The notes under the pieces were generated by a model, which saw only the letters and a program-made list of their open reading frames with translations, was not told where the DNA came from and made no database searches. From Barthelona sp. PCE (Eukaryota; Metamonada: BaSk clade), in contig JAUFOR010000001.1 of assembly GCA_040285745.1 (NCBI GenBank), forward strand, positions 744,001 through 808,000: a stretch of DNA of 64,000 nucleotides, in the 5' to 3' direction. The position numbers and the translations under genes were made by a program. Numbering within the stretch: the first letter of the stretch is position 1; each line of letters starts with the position of its first letter. This document shows, one piece after another, positions 40,301 through 49,118 of this stretch.

Positions 40301-40677
40301 AAACTATTATCTTGTCTCTTCTTGCTGAAATCGCATATTTTGAAGAGGTATCATACACAGAAGAACCCATTGAAGGTTACACTGCTGCCTCCGTTTCATC
40401 TTCATGTCACATGTACATCGATATTCGCGATTACATAGACTACGATGCTGAGATTGCAAAGAACAAGAAGAACCTTGCTAAAAAGCTGAAGTTCCAGGAG
40501 TCTTTGGCTAAGAAGAGTACAAATGAACGTTTTCTTCAGAATTCCCCTGCTCAGGTTATTGAGAAGCACTTTGCCAAGGTTGCTGTTTGCGAGAACGATA
40601 TTGAGATGATGAATAACATTATTGCTGAGCTTGAGGCTGCAAAGGCCGCTGCCCTTCAGAACAAACAAGAAGAATAA
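37321..40677 (+). CDS. Valyl-tRNA synthetase, cytosolic type
   Basis: Class I synthetase that charges tRNA-Val. The HIGH-type motif is seen in PPPNVTGYLHLGHAL (near residue 180) and the KMSKS loop in GRKMSKSLGNVVDP (near 703). The editing (CP1) domain lies between them, with VATTRLETMLADSAVAIHP. The anticodon-binding domain follows, then a C-terminal Lys/Glu coiled coil that seems to be the tRNA-binding arm. The first ~110 residues are a Glu/Pro/Ala-rich extension with a lysine tract (KKKKKKKSKKK), as in other eukaryotic ValRS. The first ATG is 37321; ATG 37348 (MSEEP) is also in frame and may be the main start. Codons in the middle two thirds end mostly in C, unlike most neighbours. Confidence 0.96.
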   Translation: MVKLLILFSMSEEPIIQAPQSEEPIAQAPQPQSEEAKTEVHTEESQPKAEATPAEATGVAATIEATPTEATETTEEPKKKKKKKKSKKKRDFDKNANKKKNSSQIQNKKQATKRLQVSYEIIEYTGNVEKGAKKDLSVPRPASYSPRFVEACWADWWEQSGFYKADNSTEKPSLVTCIPPPNVTGYLHLGHALTNTIEDALVRFYRMRGFETLWIPGTDHAGIATQTAVEKKLALEGTNRHEIGRENFIEKAWEWTREHGGQICNQLRMLGASLDWDREVFTMDEERSEAVKEAFVRMFEKKKVYRDNRMIKWDCTLQTAISDIEIDKIDIEDPIWLHVPGHPSDQKYEFGIIESFAYPVVGSDEKLIVATTRLETMLADSAVAIHPEDDRYKHLHGKFLQHPFHSELQIPIILDDELVDPEFGTGCVKVTPFHDENDFQCGIRHNLPLRCMLTPDGKINEEWGGEFAGMPRFEARRAMRTALEAKGLYFGKEKNAMQLGLCYRSKDILEPQPAPQWFVDCKDAAKRSVDAVRNGELRITPKLHENTWFRWLENIKDWCISRQLWWGHRIPAYYIHTTDASGNIIGEDVPGTHTEDGDRWVVARTEEEALEKAKERFGENIKMLQDNDVLDTWFSSGLFPLSSLGWPNKTKDLEKFFPTSILETGHDIIFFWVARMVMMSLDLTDMLPFTDIYLHSMVRDAHGRKMSKSLGNVVDPIDCIFGVTLDELQAKIAKNTNLDPREIVTAQEGQAADFPCGIPECGTDGLRLGLNIGAPRERDVAMDVNKVVIYRNFCNKMWNAVGMCFMYLTELDFDLGGFKIPDYSELDFIYQWAYTAFNTALKTVDQSLRDYRMSDAGVALTNFFTNEFCAIFLENIKPALKGEGERKQLACAILFDLTEKFLRMAHPFIPFITEELWQRLHLEIGIALPIETIMLADYPEVTEAHIVPEHMDTMNYILKLTTAVRSMRQANKIKTQQPLKGCIVSTDDIWADKQTIILSLLAEIAYFEEVSYTEEPIEGYTAASVSSSCHMYIDIRDYIDYDAEIAKNKKNLAKKLKFQESLAKKSTNERFLQNSPAQVIEKHFAKVAVCENDIEMMNNIIAELEAAKAAALQNKQEE

Positions 40678-40710
40678 ATTCTTTATTTATACTATGTTTT
40701 AATATTGTTG

Positions 40711-41814
40711 CTATTGTTCGCTTTTTCGTCTTGCTATTCTTCCAGCTTCCAGGCTCTCACGTACCTGTTCTATAATCAAATCTCTCTTTTCTCTCAGGAA
40801 TGTGAAACCCTTGCTTGTTAATGAATACACCTCAACCGAATTTCTCCCCCGTTGCCTAGCCGATCTATTCCTCTTATCGACACCAGTGTTGGTGTTTTTA
40901 TATGTTTTTGAAGCCAGATTTAGGTCCAACAAATTATCTAACCATTTCTTTAATATAATTCGATTAAGAGCAAAATGAAAATGAACACCTTTAAGTAAAA
41001 GGATGTTCTCTACAGTGAAGGTTTGGTTTTCAGCCAAATTCAATTGGTCAATCAAATATAGTAATTGATAATGTGAAAGTACCATATCATCTTCAGCCTT
41101 ATTACCCTTAATATAGCTAAAAAACTTACCCACGTCAAAATTACATCCGAATTTCAGCACGTAGTCCTTCAAAACTAAGAACATTCGTCTGCAATCCCCC
41201 ATTGGAGCAGCTTCACTGAGTAAAAGTTTCATGAAAGGTCCGATCGCTCTGCTTAAAGTAGGAGATATGACTCCCAGTATAGACTGTAACTCACTGGATG
41301 TGTATGCTCTGAATGGTACTACGTTCCATTTTTCTTTACGAAAAGCTAGATCATTACACAAACCTAATACAAAACAGTTTTCAAACACTGCCACTTGTTC
41401 TAAGAATACGCATGAGGAGCCCTTCAACGTGTCAACTTCATCTACAACAATTAAAACTCTATGGAGTTTTCGTAGCATGTCAAAAATATCTACATCGTTA
41501 TCATCAAAGCCCATTCGTTCACAAATTACGTTTCTGATAGGTGTGTTGTGGTGAGTCGCTCCCATAAGGTCAACAATAACTAAATCTTCGATATGGTAAG
41601 GACTATCCTTTTTTGTCACTGCAGAAAGTAAACAGTTCTTAGTAAGCGTCTTTCCTGTACCCGGGACCCCGGTTAACACCATGGGAGTTGGCGAAAACTC
41701 AATTAATGAATTATAAACAGTTTGAAAATGTTGTTCACGACATGGTGGTGGAATTGGCGGTGAACTCGTAAGTTCTGCAATAATTAAATCAGCATCCGTT
41801 CCGTTTCCACTCAT
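40711..41814 (-). CDS. Orc1/Cdc6-type AAA+ replication initiator
   Basis: 367 residues. Walker A is GVPGTGKT (residues ~45-52), Walker B is VLIVVDEVD (~118-126). A sensor 1-like segment (FVLGLCNDLAF) and a sensor 2 arginine motif (GDCRRMFLVLKD) follow. The C-terminus has winged-helix-like sequence (HYQLLYLIDQL, VEVYSLTSKGFTFL). This is the Orc1/Cdc6 layout of proteins that load the MCM helicase. No BAH domain is present, so Cdc6 or a reduced Orc1 are both possible. It lies 38 bases downstream of IFT81 on the same strand and 33 bases from the converging ValRS. Confidence 0.82.
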   Translation of the reverse strand: MSGNGTDADLIIAELTSSPPIPPPCREQHFQTVYNSLIEFSPTPMVLTGVPGTGKTLTKNCLLSAVTKKDSPYHIEDLVIVDLMGATHHNTPIRNVICERMGFDDNDVDIFDMLRKLHRVLIVVDEVDTLKGSSCVFLEQVAVFENCFVLGLCNDLAFRKEKWNVVPFRAYTSSELQSILGVISPTLSRAIGPFMKLLLSEAAPMGDCRRMFLVLKDYVLKFGCNFDVGKFFSYIKGNKAEDDMVLSHYQLLYLIDQLNLAENQTFTVENILLLKGVHFHFALNRIILKKWLDNLLDLNLASKTYKNTNTGVDKRNRSARQRGRNSVEVYSLTSKGFTFLREKRDLIIEQVRESLEAGRIARRKSEQ

Positions 41815-41852
41815 AAATGTTCTTGAAAAAGGATCAAAATCAATTTACAATC

Positions 41853-43739
41853 TTACCATTTGTTAATCATTAGACGATCGGCCTCATTTGTCCTGTGTTG
41901 CTGGACGTCATCCACCTCTTCTTCCTGACTCTGTACATAGTTCAATTTTGTTGCAAGAAGTCCAACAGTATTGTTCCAATACTTTGACTGAAGAGCGTAC
42001 ATGTCGTAATTTTCTTCAATGTTATTCTTCTTTGTCCTCAGTTCCCTGGTCTCCATCTCTGTCCTCTTTGCATATTTCTCTAGTTTTTCAGGGAAATTTG
42101 TGATTACTTCCAATGCAGTCTGCTTCACTTCCTGTAATTCATGTAAAATATTCAAAAAATGGAAAGAAGATTCAACCTGCTGACTCTCAGTAAGATCAGT
42201 ACGCACATCATCCAACATCTCATCACCGAGAATGGATTCAAAAACTTGTTCTCTTTGCTTAATATCATTCAGCAGACTGCTCTCTTCTTGTTTAAGACGC
42301 TTCAATTCATCCTTGTATGGCATGATATCGTCCTCCTTTGACTTAATCTTATCTCTTAATTCTTGTACAATAAATGTAAGCTGCTGCAATTTTTCCACTT
42401 TCTCCTCATCAACTCTGTTCTTTACCAACGTCTGCTGTTTGATATGATCCATATCTGACCGATCACCCAATCTGTCCCTCAGATGCTGGTCAGCATTAGG
42501 CACTATCGAACGCAATGTATCCAATGTACCATCCAAAACTGATAGTTCGTTATCTGTAACGGTTTTTTGATGCTTAACTGCATGGTACCTTTTAGTATTC
42601 TCGGATGCATATTTCTTCAGCTCTTGTAATTCCTGTTGTAAAGTAACAGTTGAACCACTATCATTTTGCAACTTCTTCTCAGCCATTGACAATTTACCAA
42701 CAACCTGATCGATCTGTCTGTCAAGCTTCTCAATCTTCTGAGTGAGCGTTGCGTCGTGCTTTTTAAGGGTATTCAACTGTTGATGTTGCTCAGAATTAAT
42801 ACTATGACTGGATACGCTGTTCTGTAACTGACGAATCTCTTGCATCAATGCTTCCACCGTACCATCTGTTGCGTTACTAGCAACCTTCTCCACATGCTCT
42901 TTATCAATGGTCTTCTGTCTTAATTCGCCCTCTTTTAACAGCATTTGTTCAACGTCATCACTTAGATCTTTCATCACAATGAGGGGAATAACTTCTTCCA
43001 TTTGATATGTCTTCAGCTTCTCACTAATACCATCCAAAAAGTCTTCCTGCAACTTTAACTTCGATCGTTCATTGCTTAAAACATCCTCGTATTTCTGTCG
43101 AGAATGAGTCAACTCCTCAAACTGTGAGCACAGGCCAATCAAATCTTGATTGATTCCTAATTGGTTGAGCTCTTTTGTTGAGTTCTCAACAACAACAGAC
43201 TGGTGTTCTATAGCATCGTTACGCACAGATATTGCATCCTGAACCTCAATTAAATTAACATGCTTGCTTTCAAGGTCAACGTACTGTGTGCGCAAGTCCT
43301 TAAATTCTGTTTGTAGCTCCTGAATCTGCTCCATGAGCTCTGCAAAATTGGGATCATGAATGTATTGTGGAGGAACTTCAATCTTTCTGAAATATTGGTG
43401 CTCATAAACAGTTTCTTTCAAGTCCTCTGCGTTGTTCAACAGGAACACAAGGATGTCCATGACAGTTTCCTTTGGTGTTTCTGGTGATATACTAAGAGAG
43501 GTCTGTGATTTATGCTGATACCCGCATATCTTGAGGAAATTCTGTAAAATACCCGATCTCTCCTCTCCGCTTGCGTGTTCAAGTATCTGGTGGTAATCCT
43601 CTGAGATGTTCTTAACTATTTCTAGGACATACAACAGAAGCTGATCTGTTTCCTGTGTGTCTAGCTCTACTAGGGTCAGCCCAAAGTGCTTACTCACGAT
43701 TGCGTATCCCTGAAGCGTTTCTTCCCCGTCAAAATTCAT
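41853..43739 (-). CDS. IFT81: Intraflagellar transport protein IFT81
   Basis: 628 residues. The N-terminal ~115 residues resemble the IFT81 calponin-homology domain: FGLTLVELDTQETDQLLLYVLEIVKNI aligns with the YNLISFDSLEPMQLLQVLNDVL block. EVPPQYIHDPNFAELMEQIQEL corresponds to the conserved linker into the coiled coil. From about residue 125 to the end it is heptad-rich coiled coil. IFT81 pairs with IFT74 in the IFT-B core and binds tubulin through its CH domain. It lies head to head with the EFHC1-like gene with 154 bases between the starts, so two ciliary genes probably share a promoter region. Confidence 0.88.
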   Translation of the reverse strand: MNFDGEETLQGYAIVSKHFGLTLVELDTQETDQLLLYVLEIVKNISEDYHQILEHASGEERSGILQNFLKICGYQHKSQTSLSISPETPKETVMDILVFLLNNAEDLKETVYEHQYFRKIEVPPQYIHDPNFAELMEQIQELQTEFKDLRTQYVDLESKHVNLIEVQDAISVRNDAIEHQSVVVENSTKELNQLGINQDLIGLCSQFEELTHSRQKYEDVLSNERSKLKLQEDFLDGISEKLKTYQMEEVIPLIVMKDLSDDVEQMLLKEGELRQKTIDKEHVEKVASNATDGTVEALMQEIRQLQNSVSSHSINSEQHQQLNTLKKHDATLTQKIEKLDRQIDQVVGKLSMAEKKLQNDSGSTVTLQQELQELKKYASENTKRYHAVKHQKTVTDNELSVLDGTLDTLRSIVPNADQHLRDRLGDRSDMDHIKQQTLVKNRVDEEKVEKLQQLTFIVQELRDKIKSKEDDIMPYKDELKRLKQEESSLLNDIKQREQVFESILGDEMLDDVRTDLTESQQVESSFHFLNILHELQEVKQTALEVITNFPEKLEKYAKRTEMETRELRTKKNNIEENYDMYALQSKYWNNTVGLLATKLNYVQSQEEEVDDVQQHRTNEADRLMINKW

Positions 43740-43893
43740 GGGCGCGCTTTTAGAAAAGGATATAAATGGTATAACGTGTTTAAAGCTTCCTTTGGTGTGC
43801 CAACGGGGAAACAGCCCCAGGGAATACCATGCGGCTGTTGTAAAAACATGCTTGAATTAGCTACTACGTTTCGCTTTTTAACAACCTTATCGA

Positions 43894-45196
43894 ATGTCTT
43901 CCGATAAAATTCCGTTTCTACCTGGCCTGACACAGCACCAGGACCCCTTAGTATGTTTGGTTTTATCTCTATGTTTGAAATTCGTGGGGATTGAGAATTT
44001 CACTTGAATTGTCTAACACTTAGAAGCGTTCACACAACCTGAAGCACACATTTGATTTCAAAAATGGCATTCCCATTGATAGAGTTACCCTAAATGGTGC
44101 AGCACTTGAAGAAATTGAACCTATGCGTGATACCAGATTTGATCATAAGGAAGCCGAGCGTGCTAAGGGCTTAGAAAAGTCATTTGAGCCCCACTTTGTT
44201 ACCTATAATAATGCAGTTTTACGTTTCCACGCTCAAATTGTTGAAATGATTGATAACAAGCCAGAATTGCGTAAATTTTTTATTGATTTCCATCTTGAGG
44301 ATGAGATGACATCCATCTACGAACCCAAACGTACAAATTCCGGTATGATGCAAGGTACTTTCTTGCGCAAGGGTAAGTACCTTAACTGGACTGAGTTAAA
44401 GGTAGATTCTGAGGTAACCCTCTTCGGCAGGACGTTCTATGTCTACGGTTGCGATGAGTTTACCCGTAACTTCTATGAATCTGTTGGTTTAAGTCAAAAC
44501 GCTGACGTTGATGTGGATGAGAAGCCCATTGAAGAAGTTATTGAACGCCCCACTGTCAGTAAGAGCGATGATAAGCGCGGTCTCTTCTTAAAGAACGATC
44601 GTAAGGTCCTTCGCTTCTGGTTGACATGGGATACAACTAAGGAACCTTTTGGTCGCCTTCGTCATTTTACTCTTCATTATTTCCTTGCTGATAAGACTAC
44701 TGAAGTCTATGAGAATGAAGAGGATGGCTCTTTGCCCTTTTTACGCAAGAATGTCTTACTGCAACCAGAAGATATTCGAACTGGTGAGACCGTCAATGTT
44801 TTTGGCCGTATTATGCAAGTTCATTATTGCGACGCTTTCACACATCAATGGTATCTTGAGAACATGCAACTTGAACAAGAAATGCCTCCAGTTGAACAAG
44901 AAGAGGAAAATACAATTGAGCAAGTCGACGAGAAGAACAGACGCGAATTTACTTGGCGTTTTACTGCTGTTCTTGAGCAAGAACCAGATCGTAACTTTGT
45001 CATTCATCTCTTTACTGATGATAAGATTTCTATCTTCGAAGTTGCCGAGCGAAACAGCGGCTACGTTGGAGGTAAGTTTTTGGAAAGGTATACTGGTGCT
45101 ATTGAAGGTGAATTAAAGATTGGTGAGAAGGTTGTAATTAACTCTTTTACCTTTATATTAGTTGATGCTGATCAAAAGACATTAGAAGTTTTGTAA
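43894..45196 (+). CDS. EFHC1-like protein with three DM10 domains; one intron
   Basis: Exon 1 is 43894-43950 (MSSDKIPFLPGLTQHQDPL) and exon 2 is 44024-45196 (KRSHNLKHTFDFKNG...), 409 residues in all. The joined N-terminus recalls the LPFLPG and RSQTLSYRNGY motifs of EFHC1, which supports the splice. Three DM10 domains follow: about 80-170 (FFIDFHLEDEMTSIYEP), 209-297 (TLHYFLADKTTEVYE) and 320-405 (VIHLFTDDKISIFEV). Each ends with a DxxT/QK-type strand. EFHC1/Rib72 proteins lie inside doublet microtubules as luminal proteins. The usual C-terminal EF-hand is missing: the protein ends right after DM10-3. Divergent from IFT81. Confidence 0.92.
43951..44023 (+). other. Spliceosomal intron (73 bases) in the EFHC1-like gene
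   Basis: Starts GTATGTTTGG and ends TCTAACACTTAG, phase 0. It is the clearest example of the GTAT...TAAC-N3-TAG intron type in the window. Confidence 0.9.
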
Positions 45197-45318
45197 AATG
45201 TAATATTTTTGTTAACATTCTTTATTCAAGTAATAAATTTATTCAAGACAGTTAAAATGAATAGAAAGGTCTCCTCTTTACATAAAAAGTGTCTCGAACT
45301 CAGATGCGGTAAGCAAGC

Positions 45319-45893
45319 TTAAAGAGCAATGGTGGAGAACTTCTGAACGGCAGGCCAGATGGCGTGAGCCTCCTTGCCGACGGGACCAGTGATGTTGGTA
45401 CCCTTCATTTCACCCTTGATGTTAACAATGACACCAGCGTTATCTTGGAAATAATACCAAGAACCGGTAATACGACGGAACATCTTGCGCTGACGGACGA
45501 TGACAGCGGGCATAACCTTCTTACGCAGTTCGTAGTCACCAGCCTTGACGGTAGCAAGGACACAATCACCAACAGAAGCAGCAGGGAGTCTGTTAAGACG
45601 GCCCTGAATTGCGTTAACGGCGATAATGTAAAGATTTAAAGCTCCAGAGTTGCAAGCACAGTTGATCAAGGAACAAACTTGAACACCGAAAGTCATTCTG
45701 TATTTAAGGCCAGTTGCGCCACCTCTAGCTAAATGTTAACATGGGACAAGTGTAAGGAACAGTATTTTGGAGATATAAAAGCATGATAAGAAGCTGATTT
45801 CCAAAGAACTCGTATAAAGTTCTTTTCGTCAACAAATATACTTCGGATAGCCTCCAAGACACGTCTTAAGGTCTTCATACCACGCTTAGACAT
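45319..45893 (-). CDS. 60S ribosomal protein L23 (uL14); one intron
   Basis: Exon 1 is only 13 bases (45881-45893, MSKR plus one base) and exon 2 is 45319-45728. Joined, they give [19 protein letters not shown]..., 140 residues, exactly the length usual for eukaryotic uL14. Diagnostic blocks are [59 protein letters not shown] and [10 protein letters not shown]. uL14 sits at the 60S face contacting the 40S subunit. Without the tiny first exon the protein would lose its conserved RGG start. Faces the uS2 gene across an 812-base divergent gap. Confidence 0.96.
45729..45880 (-). other. Spliceosomal intron (152 bases) in uL14
   Basis: Minus strand: begins GTATGAAGACC and ends GTTAACATTTAG. It splits a codon after its first base (G|CT). 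It is the longest intron seen here. I looked for C/D snoRNA boxes inside and found none convincing. Confidence 0.88.
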
Positions 45894-46705
45894 GATTCTT
45901 TATGTGATGAAAAGGAAAGAAATTAAAAGGAGGTAGAATGAAAACACAAATAATTTACATTGGGTTGAGACGTTATGGTGGCGAATACATTGCACTACAG
46001 CACAATAAAAAATGTATAACGCTTTAGAACAAAAGTTTGAAAAAATTCCCGACTTTAGTACTTATTGCAATTGTTTCCAAGTTATTATCAACATGGGTTG
46101 ACCGAAATATTGCTTGTCAAATGAACAAACTGTTGCGAACAGAGACAAAAAAGGTATATCAGGCAAATCGACTATACTTGCTATTTATTAATAAAACACA
46201 TTTGATTTCGACACTAATGCCAATATAAGATCACACTCACAACCAAAGTTTCACATAAGACTTTCTCTAAATGGTGAAACATGGATGTAAATCACATATG
46301 TTCAATGTTTCTATGCGGGCTTATCTGAGTATATCAATACAACACACAGTTCATAAAAAAACAAAACAGCATGTAAAAGTGCATTTCAAAAAAATCCCTT
46401 AATGTAAACGAATTTGTTAAAGTTCAAATTGTAAAAAACCATGGGTAAATAATCAATTGTCCCCATAAAAGCAACTAAAAACACATAAAAACAAGAAGAT
46501 TCACAAAAAAAAAAACTAAACTTCATTCAAAACAATATAAACCCAAATTCAATTCTCAATTCAGCTGCTTTAGCTTACAAAATCATCCAGCAACTGCAAA
46601 GAATAATAAAAACATTGCGATAAACTTCCTTTTTCAAATTGTATGTTCTTCAAGATTTTGTCTTCAGTTCACACTTACATTTAGTTCAACCGTAACATTC
46701 TGAAA
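45894..46705. other. Long AT-rich divergent promoter region of two ribosomal protein genes
   Basis: 812 bases, the longest gene-free stretch in the window. Only one 63-codon frame (46037-46228) occurs and it looks like noise. No tRNA, snRNA or repeat was recognised. It should carry both the uL14 and uS2 promoters and possibly a 5' leader intron of uS2 at 46641-46684. Confidence 0.55.
46641..46684 (+). other. Candidate 5'-leader intron of uS2 (44 bases)
   Basis: GTATGTTCTTC at the left and CACTTACATTTAG at the right, 21 bases before the uS2 ATG. The acceptor differs from the window's consensus by one base (TTAC for TAAC) but keeps the spacing. It cannot be tested by protein conservation because it lies in the leader. 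Confidence 0.35.
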
Positions 46706-47503
46706 ATGTCCATCAACCCCGTTGACATCTATGCTCCTTCTGATGACGATCTCCAACGTCTTTTGCTTTGTGAAGTCCACTTAGGTGCTCGCAAGCTCGT
46801 TAAGACCATGGAGCCTTACGTCTTCAAGCGTCAAGATGCTGGTAACTACATCATCGATCTTGGCTGGACTTGGCAGAAGATTCAGCTCGCTGCACGCATG
46901 CTCGCTGCTGTTGAGCGTCCCGAGGATATCTGTGTTGTTGCTTCTTCCGAGTACGCCCAGCGTGCCGCTATGAAGTTCAGCAAGTACACCAACGCTACTT
47001 CTATCACTTCCCGTTTCACTCCTGGTTGTCTTACTAACCAAGAGCAGAAGCGTTTCATCGAGCCCCGTGTTGTCATCATTGCCGATCCCCAGGCTGATCA
47101 CCAGGCTATCCGTGAAACTTCTTATGTTAACATCCCCGTTATCTCTCTTTGTAACACTGATTCCCCCACTCGCTTCGTCGATTGTGCTATTCCTTGTAAC
47201 AACCGTTCCAAGAACGCTATTGCCCTCCTCTTCTGGCTTCTTGCTCGTGAGGTTCTTCGCATGCGTTCTGAACTTTCTCGTGAGGAGGATTTCGTTCTTG
47301 TTGATCTTTTCATCTACCGTGATCCTGATGCCGTCATCGAGCCTGAGCAAACCGCTGAGGAGACTGCTGAGGAAGGTGAAGTTGAAGGCTGGGGCCAAGA
47401 CGATGCCAACTGGAGCGCCGAGGCTACTGCTGCCAACACTTGGGAAGGCCCTGAGAACACCTGGGAAGCCACCGAGGATACCGCTTGGACTACTGAAGCC
47501 TAA
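46706..47503 (+). CDS. 40S ribosomal protein SA (uS2)
   Basis: 265 residues. The uS2 core is clear: DDLQRLLLCEVHLGARKLV, YVFKRQDAGNYIIDLGWTWQKIQLAARML, TSRFTPGCLTNQ, VIIADPQADHQAIRE, IPVISLCNTDSPTRFVDCAIPCNNRSKNAIALLFWLLAREVL. The acidic C-terminal tail contains repeated Trp motifs (WGQDDANWSAEA, NTWEGPENTWEATEDTAW), as in other eukaryotic SA proteins. Codons are strongly biased to C-ending and Arg CGT, which fits high expression. Confidence 0.97.
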   Translation: MSINPVDIYAPSDDDLQRLLLCEVHLGARKLVKTMEPYVFKRQDAGNYIIDLGWTWQKIQLAARMLAAVERPEDICVVASSEYAQRAAMKFSKYTNATSITSRFTPGCLTNQEQKRFIEPRVVIIADPQADHQAIRETSYVNIPVISLCNTDSPTRFVDCAIPCNNRSKNAIALLFWLLAREVLRMRSELSREEDFVLVDLFIYRDPDAVIEPEQTAEETAEEGEVEGWGQDDANWSAEATAANTWEGPENTWEATEDTAWTTEA

Positions 47504-47578
47504 TTTAAGACACTAATAAAATAGTTGTTTTTTCATAATTCCCCCTTTTTCGTTGTTATAAGGTGACAATTTCTTGTT

Positions 47579-49072
47579 ATGACAACTGATGTTCGGTTTT
47601 TAGTTTATTCATCGACCAAACCAGGTCAAAAAGTGTGTCTAGTAGGCAATTGTCCCATTTTGGGTAACTGGTCCTTAGAATCAGGTGTCAAGTTGCGCTT
47701 CAACCAGACCCTGAAAGCCCACGAATGCCATGTTGTTTTACGCATTGGGCAAGAGTTGCAATATAGATATATTGTCATTGATCGTAACAATGACGTTTTA
47801 CAGACAGAAGATGATTATCCCAAGGAGTACCGCACAGTATACATAGGTGAGGATACACAGGATAATTCTTATAGATGCTTGACGATACACGAACAATTCA
47901 ACACCACCAAAAAGTTCAAACTTGATTTTAGGTATGTATCTCAAAAAGTAACAGGGGAAAAGAAGCAAATCCGACCTGAGAAAGATGCCACTATTGAAGT
48001 ACAAGTTGAGCATGCAGAGGGAAATGATGAAACAAGCTTTTATGATAAGTTTGACAGAAACATCATTCATAGTGAACGTATTAAGGCGTTGACAGCTGAG
48101 GAGCGTGAGTTTGTTTTCAAAGAGGAGCGTAGAAGATTGCGTAAACTTACTAGGAAACAGAAACGGTTAAACGCTGCTATGAATCGAGCGCCAAAATTCA
48201 AGGAGACGGCCGATAAGAAGAAAACACCTGAACATATGCTCCCTAAACCTGTTGATGAAGTTATGGTAAAGCCTGATAAGTCCACATTGGACCATATGAA
48301 GGAGCAAAATATTCCTAAAGAGCTCAAGGCACCCCCTAAGATTGCCTTCAGAAAAAATGTTCCCAGATTAAAGCAAAAAGAGTATAATACAACTAATAAC
48401 GGTCTTGTTGATTCTATTCTTGCCAAACATGAGATACGCAACAGCAACATTGTCGAAGTAGATGCTGATAGCGAACATGAAGATGAAGAACCAAGTTTTA
48501 ACGTACCTTCAGGGCCCCTATTCATGAAGCCTAAGCTTGAAGAGGAGTTACCGCCATTTAAAATTATGAACACTTTCTCAGAAGATGCTGATGCAGAGAT
48601 AGTTAAACCAGACACGTTAAAGAATGAGGAAAAAGTTTTTAGTGGTTATCAATTTGCTCAATTACTGTCGAATAGTAAGTCGAATTCGTACACCAGTTTA
48701 GCTTTTCCATCTGATTCAGAAAAGAGTGATTCAGATATTGAAGTACCTCGAAAACACAATCTTGGTTTTATTAATAAGACACCATCCCCAAAAATTTCAA
48801 AAAAACGTTTTCAAGTACAAGACAGTGAGGATGATATTCTGGCATCTGTACGTAATAGTCGTCGTAATAGTCGCAATATAAGTCACAGAAATTCTGCAAA
48901 ACAGCCTAAAGTAGATCCTAACTTTGAGTTAATTAAGGACATGGTCTCTACATCGAACAAATCACTGATTTATAAGATTGATGACAAATTACCAATGTTT
49001 CATATATTCATGATTACACTACTTGCTGTATGTTTCTTAATTATTCTTTTCCTTCTTTCTCGTAATCAGTAA
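47579..49072 (+). CDS. Tail-anchored protein with N-terminal CBM20 starch-binding domain
   Basis: 497 residues. Residues 1-105 form a CBM20-type glycan-binding domain: VRFLVYSSTKPGQKVCLVGNCPILGNW, then QYRYIVIDRNNDVLQTEDD. It has the conserved GN-x-LGNW turn and aromatic residues. The middle (~110-470) is charged and probably disordered, with a coiled KEERRRLRKLTRKQKR segment. The C-terminus is a single hydrophobic helix (about 473-493: FMITLLAVCFLIILFLL) followed by SRNQ, so the protein should be tail-anchored with the CBM20 in the cytosol. Human STBD1 links glycogen to membranes with the opposite order (N-terminal helix, C-terminal CBM20). A similar tether role is inference. Confidence 0.85.
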   Translation: MTTDVRFLVYSSTKPGQKVCLVGNCPILGNWSLESGVKLRFNQTLKAHECHVVLRIGQELQYRYIVIDRNNDVLQTEDDYPKEYRTVYIGEDTQDNSYRCLTIHEQFNTTKKFKLDFRYVSQKVTGEKKQIRPEKDATIEVQVEHAEGNDETSFYDKFDRNIIHSERIKALTAEEREFVFKEERRRLRKLTRKQKRLNAAMNRAPKFKETADKKKTPEHMLPKPVDEVMVKPDKSTLDHMKEQNIPKELKAPPKIAFRKNVPRLKQKEYNTTNNGLVDSILAKHEIRNSNIVEVDADSEHEDEEPSFNVPSGPLFMKPKLEEELPPFKIMNTFSEDADAEIVKPDTLKNEEKVFSGYQFAQLLSNSKSNSYTSLAFPSDSEKSDSDIEVPRKHNLGFINKTPSPKISKKRFQVQDSEDDILASVRNSRRNSRNISHRNSAKQPKVDPNFELIKDMVSTSNKSLIYKIDDKLPMFHIFMITLLAVCFLIILFLLSRNQ

Positions 49073-49118
49073 CAGTGAGTAGATAGTAAAAAAATAACAT
49101 TAAAATTCATATAAAATA

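Noticed and set aside
43736-43933. 65-codon minus-strand ORF upstream of IFT81
   Set aside because: Covers exon 1 of the EFHC1-like gene on the other strand and is in a different frame from IFT81; no conserved sequence.
46037-46228. 63-codon ORF in the uL14/uS2 gap
   Set aside because: Short, AT-rich and without any recognisable motif; chance length in such sequence.
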